Assembly: GCA_002287215.1 (NCBI GenBank) | Contig: LMVO01000001.1 | Coordinates: 1 to 64,000 of the forward strand | Length of the DNA: 64,000 bases | Direction: 5' to 3' | DNA from: Methanocorpusculum parvum | GTDB lineage: Archaea; Halobacteriota; Methanomicrobia; Methanomicrobiales; Methanocorpusculaceae | In this document: piece after piece, positions 1-8,057 of the stretch | Numbering within the stretch: position 1 is the first letter of the stretch | Layout: every line of letters starts with the position of its first letter | Made by a program: the position numbers and the translations under genes | The notes under the pieces: model-generated | Database searches by the model: none | Seen by the model: only the letters and a program-made list of their open reading frames with translations | Told to the model about the DNA's origin: nothing

Positions 1-35
1 CTCCACAATCATAATTTCACACTCCTTGCCTGATC

Positions 36-752
36 ATGACTGAACAAACCAAAAATACCCAACGAAGTGTCATCTGCATAGCACTCATCTATCTATTGCC
101 AGTATGCATTTTATCGGCATATTTATCATGGATCATACCACTGTTAACATCACTGTCAAATCCCATCACCGACGGTCTGTTTGCGAGTCTGATGTTTCTT
201 CTGCCGCTCGCCGCTCTGATCGGAGTGATTACGTATAAGAAAACAGTCGGCAGGGAAACCACAAAATGGGTCACGGTCCTTATACTTGCGTTAGTTCTTT
301 TGCTCGTCATAAACATCGGCATGGGGATCACAAACATCATCGACGGAGCCTTTACTTCTCCGGCAATGCTGACGAATTTCCTGCGAACACCGATTTGGGT
401 CACACCTTTCTATTTCTCCCTGATCCTTGCTCCTCTCTTCTCCCTTGTTGTTCCGAAGCTTTGCGAAGCACGAAAACCACAGACGATCCTGTCGGGAGTC
501 TCGAAAGGATTTGCTGTATTCAGCATCTTCTATCTGATCTATGCTATGTTTCGTGGAATAGCAGGAGATGCATACGATGTTGTTGTCCCCGGCATGCCTC
601 CCGCTTATCCTTGGTATATATCCCAGGTGTTTATGTTGACCCTCTCCATTATCTGGGTCGTTTTCGGTCTCGCGGTTGGAGCCTGTATGATTTGGCTGTG
701 TCGAAAATCTGAAAATGATGTATGCATCCGTAACGAATGTGATGAAAAATGA
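36..752 (+). CDS. Hypothetical six-helix membrane protein, paralogue of the gene at 2389
   Basis: Integral membrane protein of 238 residues. I see about six hydrophobic helices (roughly residues 12-35, 47-67, 78-100, 118-140, 155-175 and 195-222) and no catalytic motif. The N-terminus (MTEQTKNTQRSVICIALIYL) is nearly the same as that of the protein starting at 2389, so the two are paralogues from a local duplication; the shared start also supports the ATG chosen. Its stop overlaps the ATG of the next gene (ATGA), so the two are probably co-transcribed. I do not recognise the family and assign no function. Confidence 0.75.
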   Translation: MTEQTKNTQRSVICIALIYLLPVCILSAYLSWIIPLLTSLSNPITDGLFASLMFLLPLAALIGVITYKKTVGRETTKWVTVLILALVLLLVINIGMGITNIIDGAFTSPAMLTNFLRTPIWVTPFYFSLILAPLFSLVVPKLCEARKPQTILSGVSKGFAVFSIFYLIYAMFRGIAGDAYDVVVPGMPPAYPWYISQVFMLTLSIIWVVFGLAVGACMIWLCRKSENDVCIRNECDEK

Positions 753-1174
753 ACAAAGACCCAAATCACGCGAAAAAATATGGGTATATATTATTGGTAG
801 TTCTCATTTTCTTACTTTTCATACTATTTGCCCCTCTTATTGTGGAATCCACCGGTATCTTGGACAGTAAATCAATGATATTAACCTATTCATCATATCC
901 TGAAAAACCGATCAACCACGTATGGAACGAATCCGGATATGCGATATTGAATATTACTGATGATGATTTCGAAAAATATCCTGAGATAAAGGAGTTGTTT
1001 CTTACGAGGGATACCAGTATAAAAAAATCGGACCCTAGAACAGATAACCCTGTATTGAATAGTGTCCAGGTTCTGACTCGACAACGAATCGATGAGATTC
1101 GGGAAAAATACTGCATTCACAGAATTCTCTACTGGGAAGGAGAGTATTATCAGGCAGGCATCCCGTATTCATAA
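749..1174 (+). CDS. Hypothetical membrane-anchored protein
   Basis: Protein of 141 residues with one strong N-terminal transmembrane segment (about residues 12-34) followed by a hydrophilic, presumably extracytoplasmic domain of about 105 residues. The start overlaps the stop of the preceding membrane protein (ATGA), indicating translational coupling and a shared transcript. No lipobox or known domain is visible. It may be an accessory subunit to the upstream membrane protein, but only the gene order supports that. Confidence 0.7.
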   Translation: MNKDPNHAKKYGYILLVVLIFLLFILFAPLIVESTGILDSKSMILTYSSYPEKPINHVWNESGYAILNITDDDFEKYPEIKELFLTRDTSIKKSDPRTDNPVLNSVQVLTRQRIDEIREKYCIHRILYWEGEYYQAGIPYS

Positions 1175-1300
1175 CTTTTTTAGCTCTTCGATGAATCGAG
1201 TGGAAAATAGATGTTTTGACTCTATCCCCCCCTCATTATTTGTTACCTATAGAAATTGACCTGTTTTCTATTGCCCATAATATTCACGAGTCTGTTCAAT

Positions 1301-1363
1301 GGATACACTTAGCATTGGATTCCAGGCTCAATGTATTGATAATAGATGAGGGAGAAGGTATAG
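1301..1363 (+). repeat. 63-bp imperfect direct repeat, copy 1
   Basis: Matches 2116-2178 at about 54 of 63 positions, sharing runs such as GCTCAATGTATTGATAA and AAGGTATA. It lies about 100 bp before the lipoprotein start at 1460, and the other copy lies about 55 bp before the small gene at 2231. It is probably a duplicated promoter or leader. The rest of 1175-1459 shows no gene I can support. Confidence 0.7.
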
Positions 1364-1459
1364 TTGTGGATCGAGTTCCAATCTGCACGATTATCCAAAA
1401 GAGAGATAACCTCTGCTGCTTACGTAGATTCGGGAAGGAACTCTTCTAACGAGATTCAG

Positions 1460-2050
1460 ATGATGAAATTGCGTATAAAAATTCTTGCTGCATGCATATG
1501 CATACTTCTGTTGATCATTAGTGCCGGCTGCATCTTACCGGAACACCACTCAGAAAATAATAGTCTGCCTGACTTCATGCCGGGTATATTTGATACAGGA
1601 TTTTTTTCATCACCCCCTTCACCCCCTAACACATCGTCATATACTCATGCAATCGACTGGTACTACGATCTGGATAATGCAACGGGTTTTGTAAGCGTGC
1701 AGAGACGGGATGACCGGTCAAATCAGATTCCCATTTACGTTGCAGAACCGGGTGTTGAGGGAAGAATTGCCATAGAAATCAAAGCATCCGGAGAGGATAT
1801 TATTGTTATGCTCAATAAAACATTTCCTATGTCTCCTTTGCCGGAAGGGATGTCGCTCACCCTCGAAGGTGAGCCGATCTACGTGAAGGACGGTGAAACG
1901 GCAGATGCAACTCTTATTCTCCAGGTAGATCCCTCTGCAGTGAATACTGTTACGCACACGGTGGTCTGGCTGGAGACGACGAGCGGGTGGGGACGGGCAC
2001 GTGTCTGTCAGTTGTATTCAGCCGCTGATGCAAACAGACCGGATATTTGA
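1460..2050 (+). CDS. Hypothetical lipoprotein
   Basis: Secreted protein of 196 residues with a lipoprotein signal: basic N-terminus, hydrophobic core and lipobox ISAGC with the lipidated cysteine at residue 24. The reading frame is open further upstream, but the ATG at 1460 places the signal peptide at the true N-terminus. The mature part has a Ser/Pro/Asn-rich linker with several N-glycosylation sequons (residues about 30-60), then a beta-rich domain resembling the Ig-like domains of archaeal surface proteins. No specific family is recognised. One copy of a 63-bp repeat lies just upstream. Confidence 0.75.
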   Translation: MMKLRIKILAACICILLLIISAGCILPEHHSENNSLPDFMPGIFDTGFFSSPPSPPNTSSYTHAIDWYYDLDNATGFVSVQRRDDRSNQIPIYVAEPGVEGRIAIEIKASGEDIIVMLNKTFPMSPLPEGMSLTLEGEPIYVKDGETADATLILQVDPSAVNTVTHTVVWLETTSGWGRARVCQLYSAADANRPDI

Positions 2051-2115
2051 ATATACAATATGCGGATGTGAGATTCCTCCCTTTATTTTATCACTATTTT
2101 TCTTACGATCTCGAA

Positions 2116-2178
2116 GGATACACTCAGCATTGGAGTCTACGCTCAATGTATTGATAACACATGAAAGAAAAGGTATAT
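2116..2178 (+). repeat. 63-bp imperfect direct repeat, copy 2
   Basis: Second copy of the segment at 1301-1363, about 86 percent identical by eye. It is followed by a possible 16-codon ORF (ATG at 2181) whose TGA overlaps the ATG of the small membrane protein at 2231. That tiny ORF may be a leader or chance; it has no counterpart after copy 1. Confidence 0.7.
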
Positions 2179-2230
2179 TCATGGCGATAGAAAAACCGGC
2201 ATCCGATGAAATCTGCGAGGAAAAATACTG

Positions 2231-2374
2231 ATGAACGATAACGAGTTTTCCAAAGATGTTACGAAAATAGCATTAGGTGTTGTATTAGGTATCGTATCTG
2301 CCGTTTGTATTTTATTTATCCTGAGTGTTATTGCCTCCGGCGTTGTCCTTCTCGTCGCACAGATCATGTCGTGA
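2231..2374 (+). CDS. Small single-helix membrane protein (47 aa)
   Basis: Short gene with a hydrophilic head (MNDNEFSKDVTK) and one long hydrophobic helix (residues about 13-44), ending in TGA at 2372-2374. Its start overlaps the stop of a 16-codon ORF, and the ATG of the next membrane protein is only 15 bp downstream, so it probably belongs to one transcript with it. The clean charge/hydrophobic pattern and tight spacing argue that it is real. Function unknown; a small regulatory subunit of the neighbouring membrane protein is possible. Confidence 0.55.
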   Translation: MNDNEFSKDVTKIALGVVLGIVSAVCILFILSVIASGVVLLVAQIMS

Positions 2375-2388
2375 ATCTATCCGGGAGC

Positions 2389-3051
2389 ATGACTGACCAA
2401 ACCCAAACAACCCAACGAAGTGCCGTCTGCATTGCTCTCATCTATTTTTTGCCGGTATCTGTATGGCTGCTGTATATTTTAGTCACGCAATATTATGATC
2501 CTGCAATTTCCGGCAGCCTTGCTCCGGTATTCCTTTTCGGCATATCTCTCCTTGCGGTACTTTCGGTCTCCCTTCTCCTCCTCCCGTTTGCCGGGGCGAT
2601 ACAAGGTCTGCGGATGCATACGCTGCAAAAACTTCCCTGCATACTGATAATTTCCGCAGTTGTTCTCATTCTTGGTATATCCGTATGCTTGATGTTCATC
2701 GGACATCCCCGTTCATTTTCAGAAGCTCTGCGACTATTCTCCATAGATCTCTTCTTCTTATCGCTGATTTTTACGCCCCTCTACTGTCCGGCGGCATTTA
2801 TGCTTAGACGGGCCTCTTCGAAAAAGGCAGAATCTGCAAAAATATCGGGTATCTGTCTTGGCATTGCCGGTTTAGGAATGACATACGTGTATTTCTGGGT
2901 CTATCGCAGCGTCCAGCAGTATGATACATCACTTAACCTGATAAAAGACATATGGTATTATTCGATCTGGGTATTACTCATCGGTTTTGGCATATGGGCA
3001 GTGATCGGCGTGACAGCCGGAATTCTAACGCTTGTGTCAGTAAAAAAATAG
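2389..3051 (+). CDS. Hypothetical six-helix membrane protein, paralogue of the gene at 36
   Basis: Membrane protein of 220 residues with about six helices. The frame is open from 2305, but I place the start at ATG 2389 because from there the protein (MTDQTQTTQRSAVCIALIYF) matches the paralogue at 36. The rest has diverged more strongly. The two paralogues are separated by a lipoprotein and a 63-bp repeat pair, so the locus looks like an old tandem duplication of a membrane-protein/accessory-protein module. No function assigned. Confidence 0.75.
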   Translation: MTDQTQTTQRSAVCIALIYFLPVSVWLLYILVTQYYDPAISGSLAPVFLFGISLLAVLSVSLLLLPFAGAIQGLRMHTLQKLPCILIISAVVLILGISVCLMFIGHPRSFSEALRLFSIDLFFLSLIFTPLYCPAAFMLRRASSKKAESAKISGICLGIAGLGMTYVYFWVYRSVQQYDTSLNLIKDIWYYSIWVLLIGFGIWAVIGVTAGILTLVSVKK

Positions 3052-3119
3052 AGAGGATCTGCCGTAAATCCTTCATCCAAAAGGACAGGGGATCTGCGCT
3101 GCGTCCTATGATCCAGGAG

Positions 3120-3590
3120 TTATTCCCCTTCCAGGAAGAACTTCACGACCTCTGCCGGGAACATCGTTTTTTCGACGATTCTCTCCAGGGTCATACCCTG
3201 TGCCTTCAGTCTCCGGCAGACGTTCATCATACTCTCGCCTACTTCGACGATGTGCATGTCCGGATCATAGAATCTCACAACTCTCTGACCCCATGCATAC
3301 TCCTTCACCGGATGGACATACTTCACACCGCACGTTTTGAGGCGTTCGACGGATGCATCGAAATCCGGCGCCTCAAAATAGAGCTCGGCGTCATTTCCCT
3401 GATACCGGATCTCTGAGGCAGGTTTATCGATAAACTCTGTCCAGGTACTCTTCGACTGGATCGCAAACGACTCGGCAAACGTCACGTTTGCTCCAAGATC
3501 CATGGTTATCTTCTGATCAAGGACCTCGATATAGAACTTCTTTGATGCTTCGATATCATCAACTACAATTAACGGGCAGATAAACTTCAT
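3120..3590 (-). CDS. VOC (glyoxalase/bleomycin-resistance fold) protein
   Basis: Protein of 156 residues with the vicinal-oxygen-chelate pattern: an initial strand (CPLIVVDDIEASKKFYIEVL), a mid-protein strand pair and a C-terminal strand ending in VVRFYDPDMHIVEVGESM, where His and Glu are candidate metal ligands. A helical C-terminal tail of about 35 residues follows the usual 115-120-residue domain. The start overlaps the stop of the upstream phosphatase gene (ATGA), placing it last in a gap-phosphatase-VOC gene set. The substrate cannot be read from sequence. Confidence 0.85.
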   Translation of the reverse strand: MKFICPLIVVDDIEASKKFYIEVLDQKITMDLGANVTFAESFAIQSKSTWTEFIDKPASEIRYQGNDAELYFEAPDFDASVERLKTCGVKYVHPVKEYAWGQRVVRFYDPDMHIVEVGESMMNVCRRLKAQGMTLERIVEKTMFPAEVVKFFLEGE

Positions 3591-4747
3591 ACTTTTGTCT
3601 CCTTACCTCTCCACCAGAGGTACCATGTTTCTTTTTTTCTAAATAAAATACAGCCGTCCAGAAATCCCGGCCAGTCATCCGTGAAATCATACCCGGTCAG
3701 TGTAGATACAAATGCGCAAAGAAACACATCATGGGTCACGCAGACCGAGATCCCGTCCTGGAATGCCGTATTTTTCAAAAATGCAGACAGCCTTTCGGTT
3801 CCCTCGGCTATCGGATAATGACCCGGCAGCGTGCCGGTTCTGATATACTGAAGGGTCACCGTCTTGGTCGGATTTTTCACATAAAAACCGCGGGTCAGCT
3901 CGTCATCGAAGATGTATGCCCCGGGGTCGCCAAGCTGATCGTTTGCCTCGGGTTTTTCTTCGGTTCCTCTTCCGGCAAGGATCAGTTCCGCGGTATGCAT
4001 GCACCGAAACATCGGGCTTGCATACGCTTTGACCGGCCGGCTTCCGAGTCTCTCGCCAAAGGTCAGCGCCGCCCGCTCTCCCCGGGTCGTGAGTTTTTTC
4101 TGCGAACCCGGCTCTCCTTTGATGAACGGTTCTCTCTCGGCGTGCCTGACGAGAACGACGGCGGCATCCCACTCGGTCATCTTTAGAATAGTGGGGATCG
4201 GACTCTCTTCTCCGATGAATCTGACAATTCCGGAAACAGGATACGGATCATCCGGGGGATCGGCACGCCTGATCTCCTGTCCTGTCCTGTCGATAACGAG
4301 CCAGCCGTCTTCGTCCCGGACGAGGGCCTCGCCGTTTCGAAAACTCCGGGCATCGAAGTACCAGTCCCCATAAAGCATCTCGCCGCCGGTCGTGATGTGG
4401 GTCGCTCCGTAATTTTTCCGGTAGATGACCGCGGTTCCTTCGACGAACTCCTCTGCATAGAGATAGTTGTTGTGTCCGATCCGTTTTCCCTCTTCGTTGA
4501 TGTGATAATACTCGCCGTCTGCTGTTTTGACGACAGCACAGTCGTCGGCGTAATCCCCGGTCCAGAGATACCTCTCTTCATAGACGGGATTTCCTGCAAA
4601 GTCGATGTGATATGCTCCGGAATCATCGAGGACGGCGGCAAGACCCGGGAATCTGAATGGCCCGACGGTTTTGAACCGTTTATCATAGATCGGAGCCCCG
4701 CCGAATTCGTGATACGTCCCGTCGGAACTGGGTATTGGAAGATCCAT
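3587..4747 (-). CDS. WG-repeat protein fused to a histidine phosphatase domain
   Basis: Two-part protein of 386 residues. The first about 180 residues are short beta-rich repeats of the WG type (patterns such as YHIDFAGNPVYEERY and WLVIDRTGQEI). The rest is a histidine-phosphatase (phosphoglycerate-mutase-like) domain with the catalytic RHAER motif at about residues 201-205, a conserved Arg in LTTRGERAAL and the second His in CVTHDVF. A TTG start at 4777 is possible, but ATG 4747 lies just after the gap stop and is preferred. It sits between gap and the VOC gene. WG repeats usually mediate binding, so a targeted phosphatase is likely; substrate unknown. Confidence 0.8.
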   Translation of the reverse strand: MDLPIPSSDGTYHEFGGAPIYDKRFKTVGPFRFPGLAAVLDDSGAYHIDFAGNPVYEERYLWTGDYADDCAVVKTADGEYYHINEEGKRIGHNNYLYAEEFVEGTAVIYRKNYGATHITTGGEMLYGDWYFDARSFRNGEALVRDEDGWLVIDRTGQEIRRADPPDDPYPVSGIVRFIGEESPIPTILKMTEWDAAVVLVRHAEREPFIKGEPGSQKKLTTRGERAALTFGERLGSRPVKAYASPMFRCMHTAELILAGRGTEEKPEANDQLGDPGAYIFDDELTRGFYVKNPTKTVTLQYIRTGTLPGHYPIAEGTERLSAFLKNTAFQDGISVCVTHDVFLCAFVSTLTGYDFTDDWPGFLDGCILFRKKETWYLWWRGKETKV

Positions 4748-4754
4748 AAAAAAA

Positions 4755-5780
4755 TTAGCGAATGGCTGTAAGGCCAACTGCTTTATTCGTGATCGAAATC
4801 GATTCCATGGCGGTTTTTACATCGCCCGCCATTGCCCGGATACAGTCCACGGTCTCCACAACGACGTCGGCTTCCTGGTGGATCGCCTGGAACAAATAGA
4901 GGTCGGTCCCGTCGAGGACCGAGAGTGAGTCGGCAAAGATGCCGTTCTCCCAAAGATCTCCCCTTGGCCGGAGCAGATCGGAGGTGAACTCTTTGAGTTC
5001 TGCCGTGCTCGTGATCCCCGTGCTCTTCTCGATAAGACCGAGACGGGAGTGGGCTTTGATCAGTTCGATGACCTGCTCTTTGGTGGCGGGGTTTTTCAGC
5101 TCCATGTTGATGAAGTGCATATGCATGAGGGTCGTCGGGACGATCATCGCGGAGGTGACGATGCTGATATGCGGCAGAACGCTCTGCACATCGGGACCGT
5201 GATGGGACGGGATGGTGACCGGATTCAAAACGATCGCATCGATCGGTCCGCGTTTGATGTCTCCGGGATCTCCTCCCCGGCGAACCATCGTCGCCCGGAC
5301 TTTTTTCACGCCGAAGACGGAGTCGATGAGTTTGATGATCCGGCATAGACCGGTGGTGTTGCAGGAAACGACCCGGGCAAACTGCCGGCCGATCGCCTGA
5401 TCGTAGTTGCAGGACGAGTTGAAGGAAAAGCCGGCGAGTTCATGCTCCTCTCCCCCTTCCCAGATGGCTTTTTTCTGGTACTTTTCGTAGAGGGCTTTGT
5501 TTCCTTCGCCGACTCCTCCGGGCGTTGCATCGACGACGATGTCAGCTTTTTGGATCATTTCTTCGACCGAGCCGGCGACTTCGAGGCCCGCTTTGATGAA
5601 TGCATCTTTTTTGCCGATGTCTGCGATGTAAAGAGGGTAGCCTCTTTCTTTGGCAACGTATGCTTCTGCGCCCGGTTTTGTTTTGGAAACGCCGATTATT
5701 TCCATATCCGGCTGACAGGAAACTGCGTCGGCGACGCGTTTTCCGATCGTTCCGTATCCATTGACTGCAACCTTAATCAT
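4755..5780 (-). CDS. gap: Glyceraldehyde-3-phosphate dehydrogenase, archaeal type II
   Basis: NAD(P)-dependent phosphorylating glyceraldehyde-3-phosphate dehydrogenase of 341 residues, the usual archaeal length. The Rossmann motif GYGTIG lies at residues 8-13 and the catalytic cysteine is Cys140 within SCNTTG. In methanogens this cytosolic enzyme works mainly in gluconeogenesis. It is the first gene of a minus-strand set with the WG/phosphatase and VOC genes. A T-rich stretch near 5790 on the plus strand is the likely upstream promoter region. Identification is secure. Confidence 0.97.
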   Translation of the reverse strand: MIKVAVNGYGTIGKRVADAVSCQPDMEIIGVSKTKPGAEAYVAKERGYPLYIADIGKKDAFIKAGLEVAGSVEEMIQKADIVVDATPGGVGEGNKALYEKYQKKAIWEGGEEHELAGFSFNSSCNYDQAIGRQFARVVSCNTTGLCRIIKLIDSVFGVKKVRATMVRRGGDPGDIKRGPIDAIVLNPVTIPSHHGPDVQSVLPHISIVTSAMIVPTTLMHMHFINMELKNPATKEQVIELIKAHSRLGLIEKSTGITSTAELKEFTSDLLRPRGDLWENGIFADSLSVLDGTDLYLFQAIHQEADVVVETVDCIRAMAGDVKTAMESISITNKAVGLTAIR

Positions 5781-5906
5781 TACAGTATGCTTTTCTTTTT
5801 TGATACATAAAAGGGTAGGTCTTCCGCTCTTAAGGAGGGAGGATCTGCGGGGACGCCCCCTCTTCAGCGGATGATTTTCCGGATCGTTTTTCTGTTTGTG
5901 TAAATC

Positions 5907-5916
5907 AGTTAACTTT
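5907..5916 (+). promoter_or_regulatory. AGTTAACTTT motif, candidate operator
   Basis: The 10-mer lies about 80 bp before the methyltransferase at 5989, just upstream of an AT-rich TATA-like run (AAAATATATATGC, 5921-5933). Exactly the same 10-mer stands before the ABC transporter (6951-6960), and an expanded palindromic form stands before the giant surface protein (9811-9823). The repetition suggests one shared regulator. Confidence 0.5.
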
Positions 5917-5988
5917 TCAGAAAATATATATGCATTATTTATCAGAAGTCCTTCATATCAATAAAGATACATTTTGGAGGTTTATATT

Positions 5989-6828
5989 ATGGATTCTCTT
6001 ATCAACTGGCAGGCTCTGCAAAAACTCAGTATGCCGCCGATGCCCCCTCACTCGCAAAACGGGGAAAACATGTGGGATACGGCGGCAGTGATGTACAATA
6101 AAATGGCGGCTCTGGAAAAAACCTACACGTTGAACCAGATCAATGCCATTCCTCTGCGGCCGACCGACAGCGTTCTCGATATGGGGTGCGGACCCGGCCG
6201 TATCACGGTCCCTGCCGCTCAGCGGGTTTCCTCGGTCACCGCCGCCGATTCGGCAAAGTCGATGCTGGCATACTGCGTGGAAAACGTAAAAAAGGCAAAT
6301 CTTTCGAATGTCGATCCGGTATTTCTTGACTTCAATGATGCCGTTGTGGGAAAAAACATCAACAGACATGATGTGGTCATCTGTTCGCGTTCGGCGGGTC
6401 TTCAGGATCTGGAAAAACTCAGTTCACTTGCAGAAAGGATCGCTGCCATCGTGATCTGGGCAAATGCCCCGAGTATTCCCGAGCTTCTCGAAAAACTGTT
6501 TGCCGGAACCGGCAGAGAGAACAAAAGACCCCGTCCGGGGCGAAGCGACCGGAGGGTTGGGTATAATCTGTTCTATAATATAGTGTATGATCTTGGGTAT
6601 GAACCAAGCGTACATATTGTCGATGACGGGTTTACCCGCGAGTATGCTTCACGCGAAGAGGCCTACAGCGATCTTTCGACCCTCGGCACGTTCGATTTGG
6701 ATAAAATCGATGTGTTTGAGCGAAATGTGGATCGGTTCCTGACAGAAAATGCAGCCGGGGGATATACTTTTCTTTTGGAAACACGTTCTGCCGTCATCTG
6801 GTGGGATGTTTCCAGAAAAACCTTCTGA
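5989..6828 (+). CDS. Class I SAM-dependent methyltransferase
   Basis: Protein of 279 residues with the S-adenosylmethionine-binding motif VLDMGCGPGRI at about residues 62-72, an acidic strand end (VTAADSAKSM) and later motifs of the class I fold. The start is set by a strong ribosome binding site (TTGGAGG at 5974-5980) eight bases before ATG 5989. The substrate is not evident. It shares an upstream AGTTAACTTT site with the following metal-chelate/corrinoid transporter; such transporters often lie next to methyltransferases of unknown target. The gene is followed by T-rich DNA, a likely terminator (6830-6861). Confidence 0.85.
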   Translation: MDSLINWQALQKLSMPPMPPHSQNGENMWDTAAVMYNKMAALEKTYTLNQINAIPLRPTDSVLDMGCGPGRITVPAAQRVSSVTAADSAKSMLAYCVENVKKANLSNVDPVFLDFNDAVVGKNINRHDVVICSRSAGLQDLEKLSSLAERIAAIVIWANAPSIPELLEKLFAGTGRENKRPRPGRSDRRVGYNLFYNIVYDLGYEPSVHIVDDGFTREYASREEAYSDLSTLGTFDLDKIDVFERNVDRFLTENAAGGYTFLLETRSAVIWWDVSRKTF

Positions 6829-6950
6829 TTTTTCCCTCTTTTTTCTCATCTCTGTTTTTTATCATGCGCTTTGTTAATTCATAATGATTACTTTCATGAT
6901 ATTTTTCCGAATAAAATACATCATTTTACATTAACGTTTTCACTAAAATT

Positions 6951-6960
6951 AGTTAACTTT
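6951..6960 (+). promoter_or_regulatory. AGTTAACTTT motif before the ABC transporter
   Basis: Identical to the motif at 5907-5916. The wider sequence ATTAGTTAACTTTAAT is partly palindromic, and a TTAAC at 6931-6935 gives a second half-site facing GTTAA at 6952-6956. It lies 35-45 bp before the transporter start, overlapping the likely promoter, as expected for a repressor site such as a DtxR-type metalloregulator. The regulator class is inference. Confidence 0.5.
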
Positions 6961-6994
6961 AATACTGGCTGCGGACGTAACATAACCAGATAAA

Positions 6995-8050
6995 ATGATG
7001 AAAAAACCGCTCATTCTTCTCGTATCTCTGGTTCTGATGCTTGCTGTTTCAGCAGCCGGATGCATCGATGTCGGCCAGCCGGCATCCAACTGAACAATTA
7101 CCGATATGACCGGCGCAGAGGTCGTTATTCCCGCAGAAATACACACCGTGGTGAATTTATGGCCGGCATCCAACTCGGTTATGCTCTGTATGGGTGCGGG
7201 CGATAAACTCGTCGGGACAACGGCCTTTACAAAAAAGCTGTTCTGGTCGCAGAAAGTGTATCCGGGCATCGTCGATGTGCCGGTAGCGACCGACAATGTT
7301 GAAGAGCTTTTGACGCTCTCACCCGATCTGATCATCACCCCCCAGCAGAAAACCGCAGAAACGCTGCGTGCAGCAGGTCTTCCGGCAATTTGTCTGATGT
7401 TCAGCGATTATGATACGATGAAACAGGCGTTTACCATTCTTGGTCAGGCGTTTGGCGGCGAATATATTGAAAAAGCCGCTAAGTGGTCTGATCTTGTGGA
7501 TCAGAATACCGCCCGCGTTCAGGCGGCAGTCGGCAGCATCCCCGAAGATAAGAAACCCGTCGTCTACTATATTCAGGGTCAGTCGAACCAGGGTCTGTAT
7601 GCGACCTTCTCCGCAAACTCCATCATGGAGGACTGGACCGAGGTATCGGGAGGTATTTTTGCATCGACGCTTCTTAATCTGAGCGGGACAACGGCATCGG
7701 CCGAGGATGTGCTCGCACTGAATCCTGACGTCGTCATCATCGGCGGCCCGGCTCAGCATGAACTTTATGAAGAGCTGATGGCGGCTGAGGAGTGGAAGGG
7801 GATCAATGCGGTAAAGAATGGACGTGTCTACACGAATCCAAACGGTCTTTTCCCATGGGAACGGTTCGGTATGGAAAGCGCTCTGCAGATCCTCTTTGCC
7901 GCATCGGTGATCCACCCGGATCTGTTCCAAGTTGACATGGTGTCTGAAGTTCAGGACTTCTACAAAGAATTTGTCGGGATCGAGCTGACAAAAGAAGAAG
8001 CGCAGAATATGATCAAAGGTTACGGACCAAAAGGCGAAGACTACACGTGA
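6995..8050 (+). pseudogene. ABC transporter substrate-binding lipoprotein (FepB/BtuF type) with an in-frame TGA
   Basis: From ATG 6995 the frame encodes a lipoprotein signal (AVSAAGC, Cys at residue 23) and nine further residues, then hits TGA at 7091-7093. The same frame continues with TITDMTGAEVVIP and a full periplasmic-binding-protein type 2 domain of about 310 residues, as in iron-siderophore and cobalamin binding proteins (ELLTLSPDLIIT, LALNPDVVIIGG). The longest intact ORF starts at 7106 and lacks any export signal. The gene is therefore probably inactivated by a nonsense change, unless TGA is read through or is a sequence error. The permease follows after seven bases. Confidence 0.75.
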
Positions 8051-8057
8051 GACGCTG

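Noticed and set aside
7091-7093. TGA as a selenocysteine codon in the binding protein
   Set aside because: Methanomicrobiales are not known to use selenocysteine, no SECIS-like hairpin is visible nearby, and binding proteins of this family have no conserved Cys/Sec at that place.
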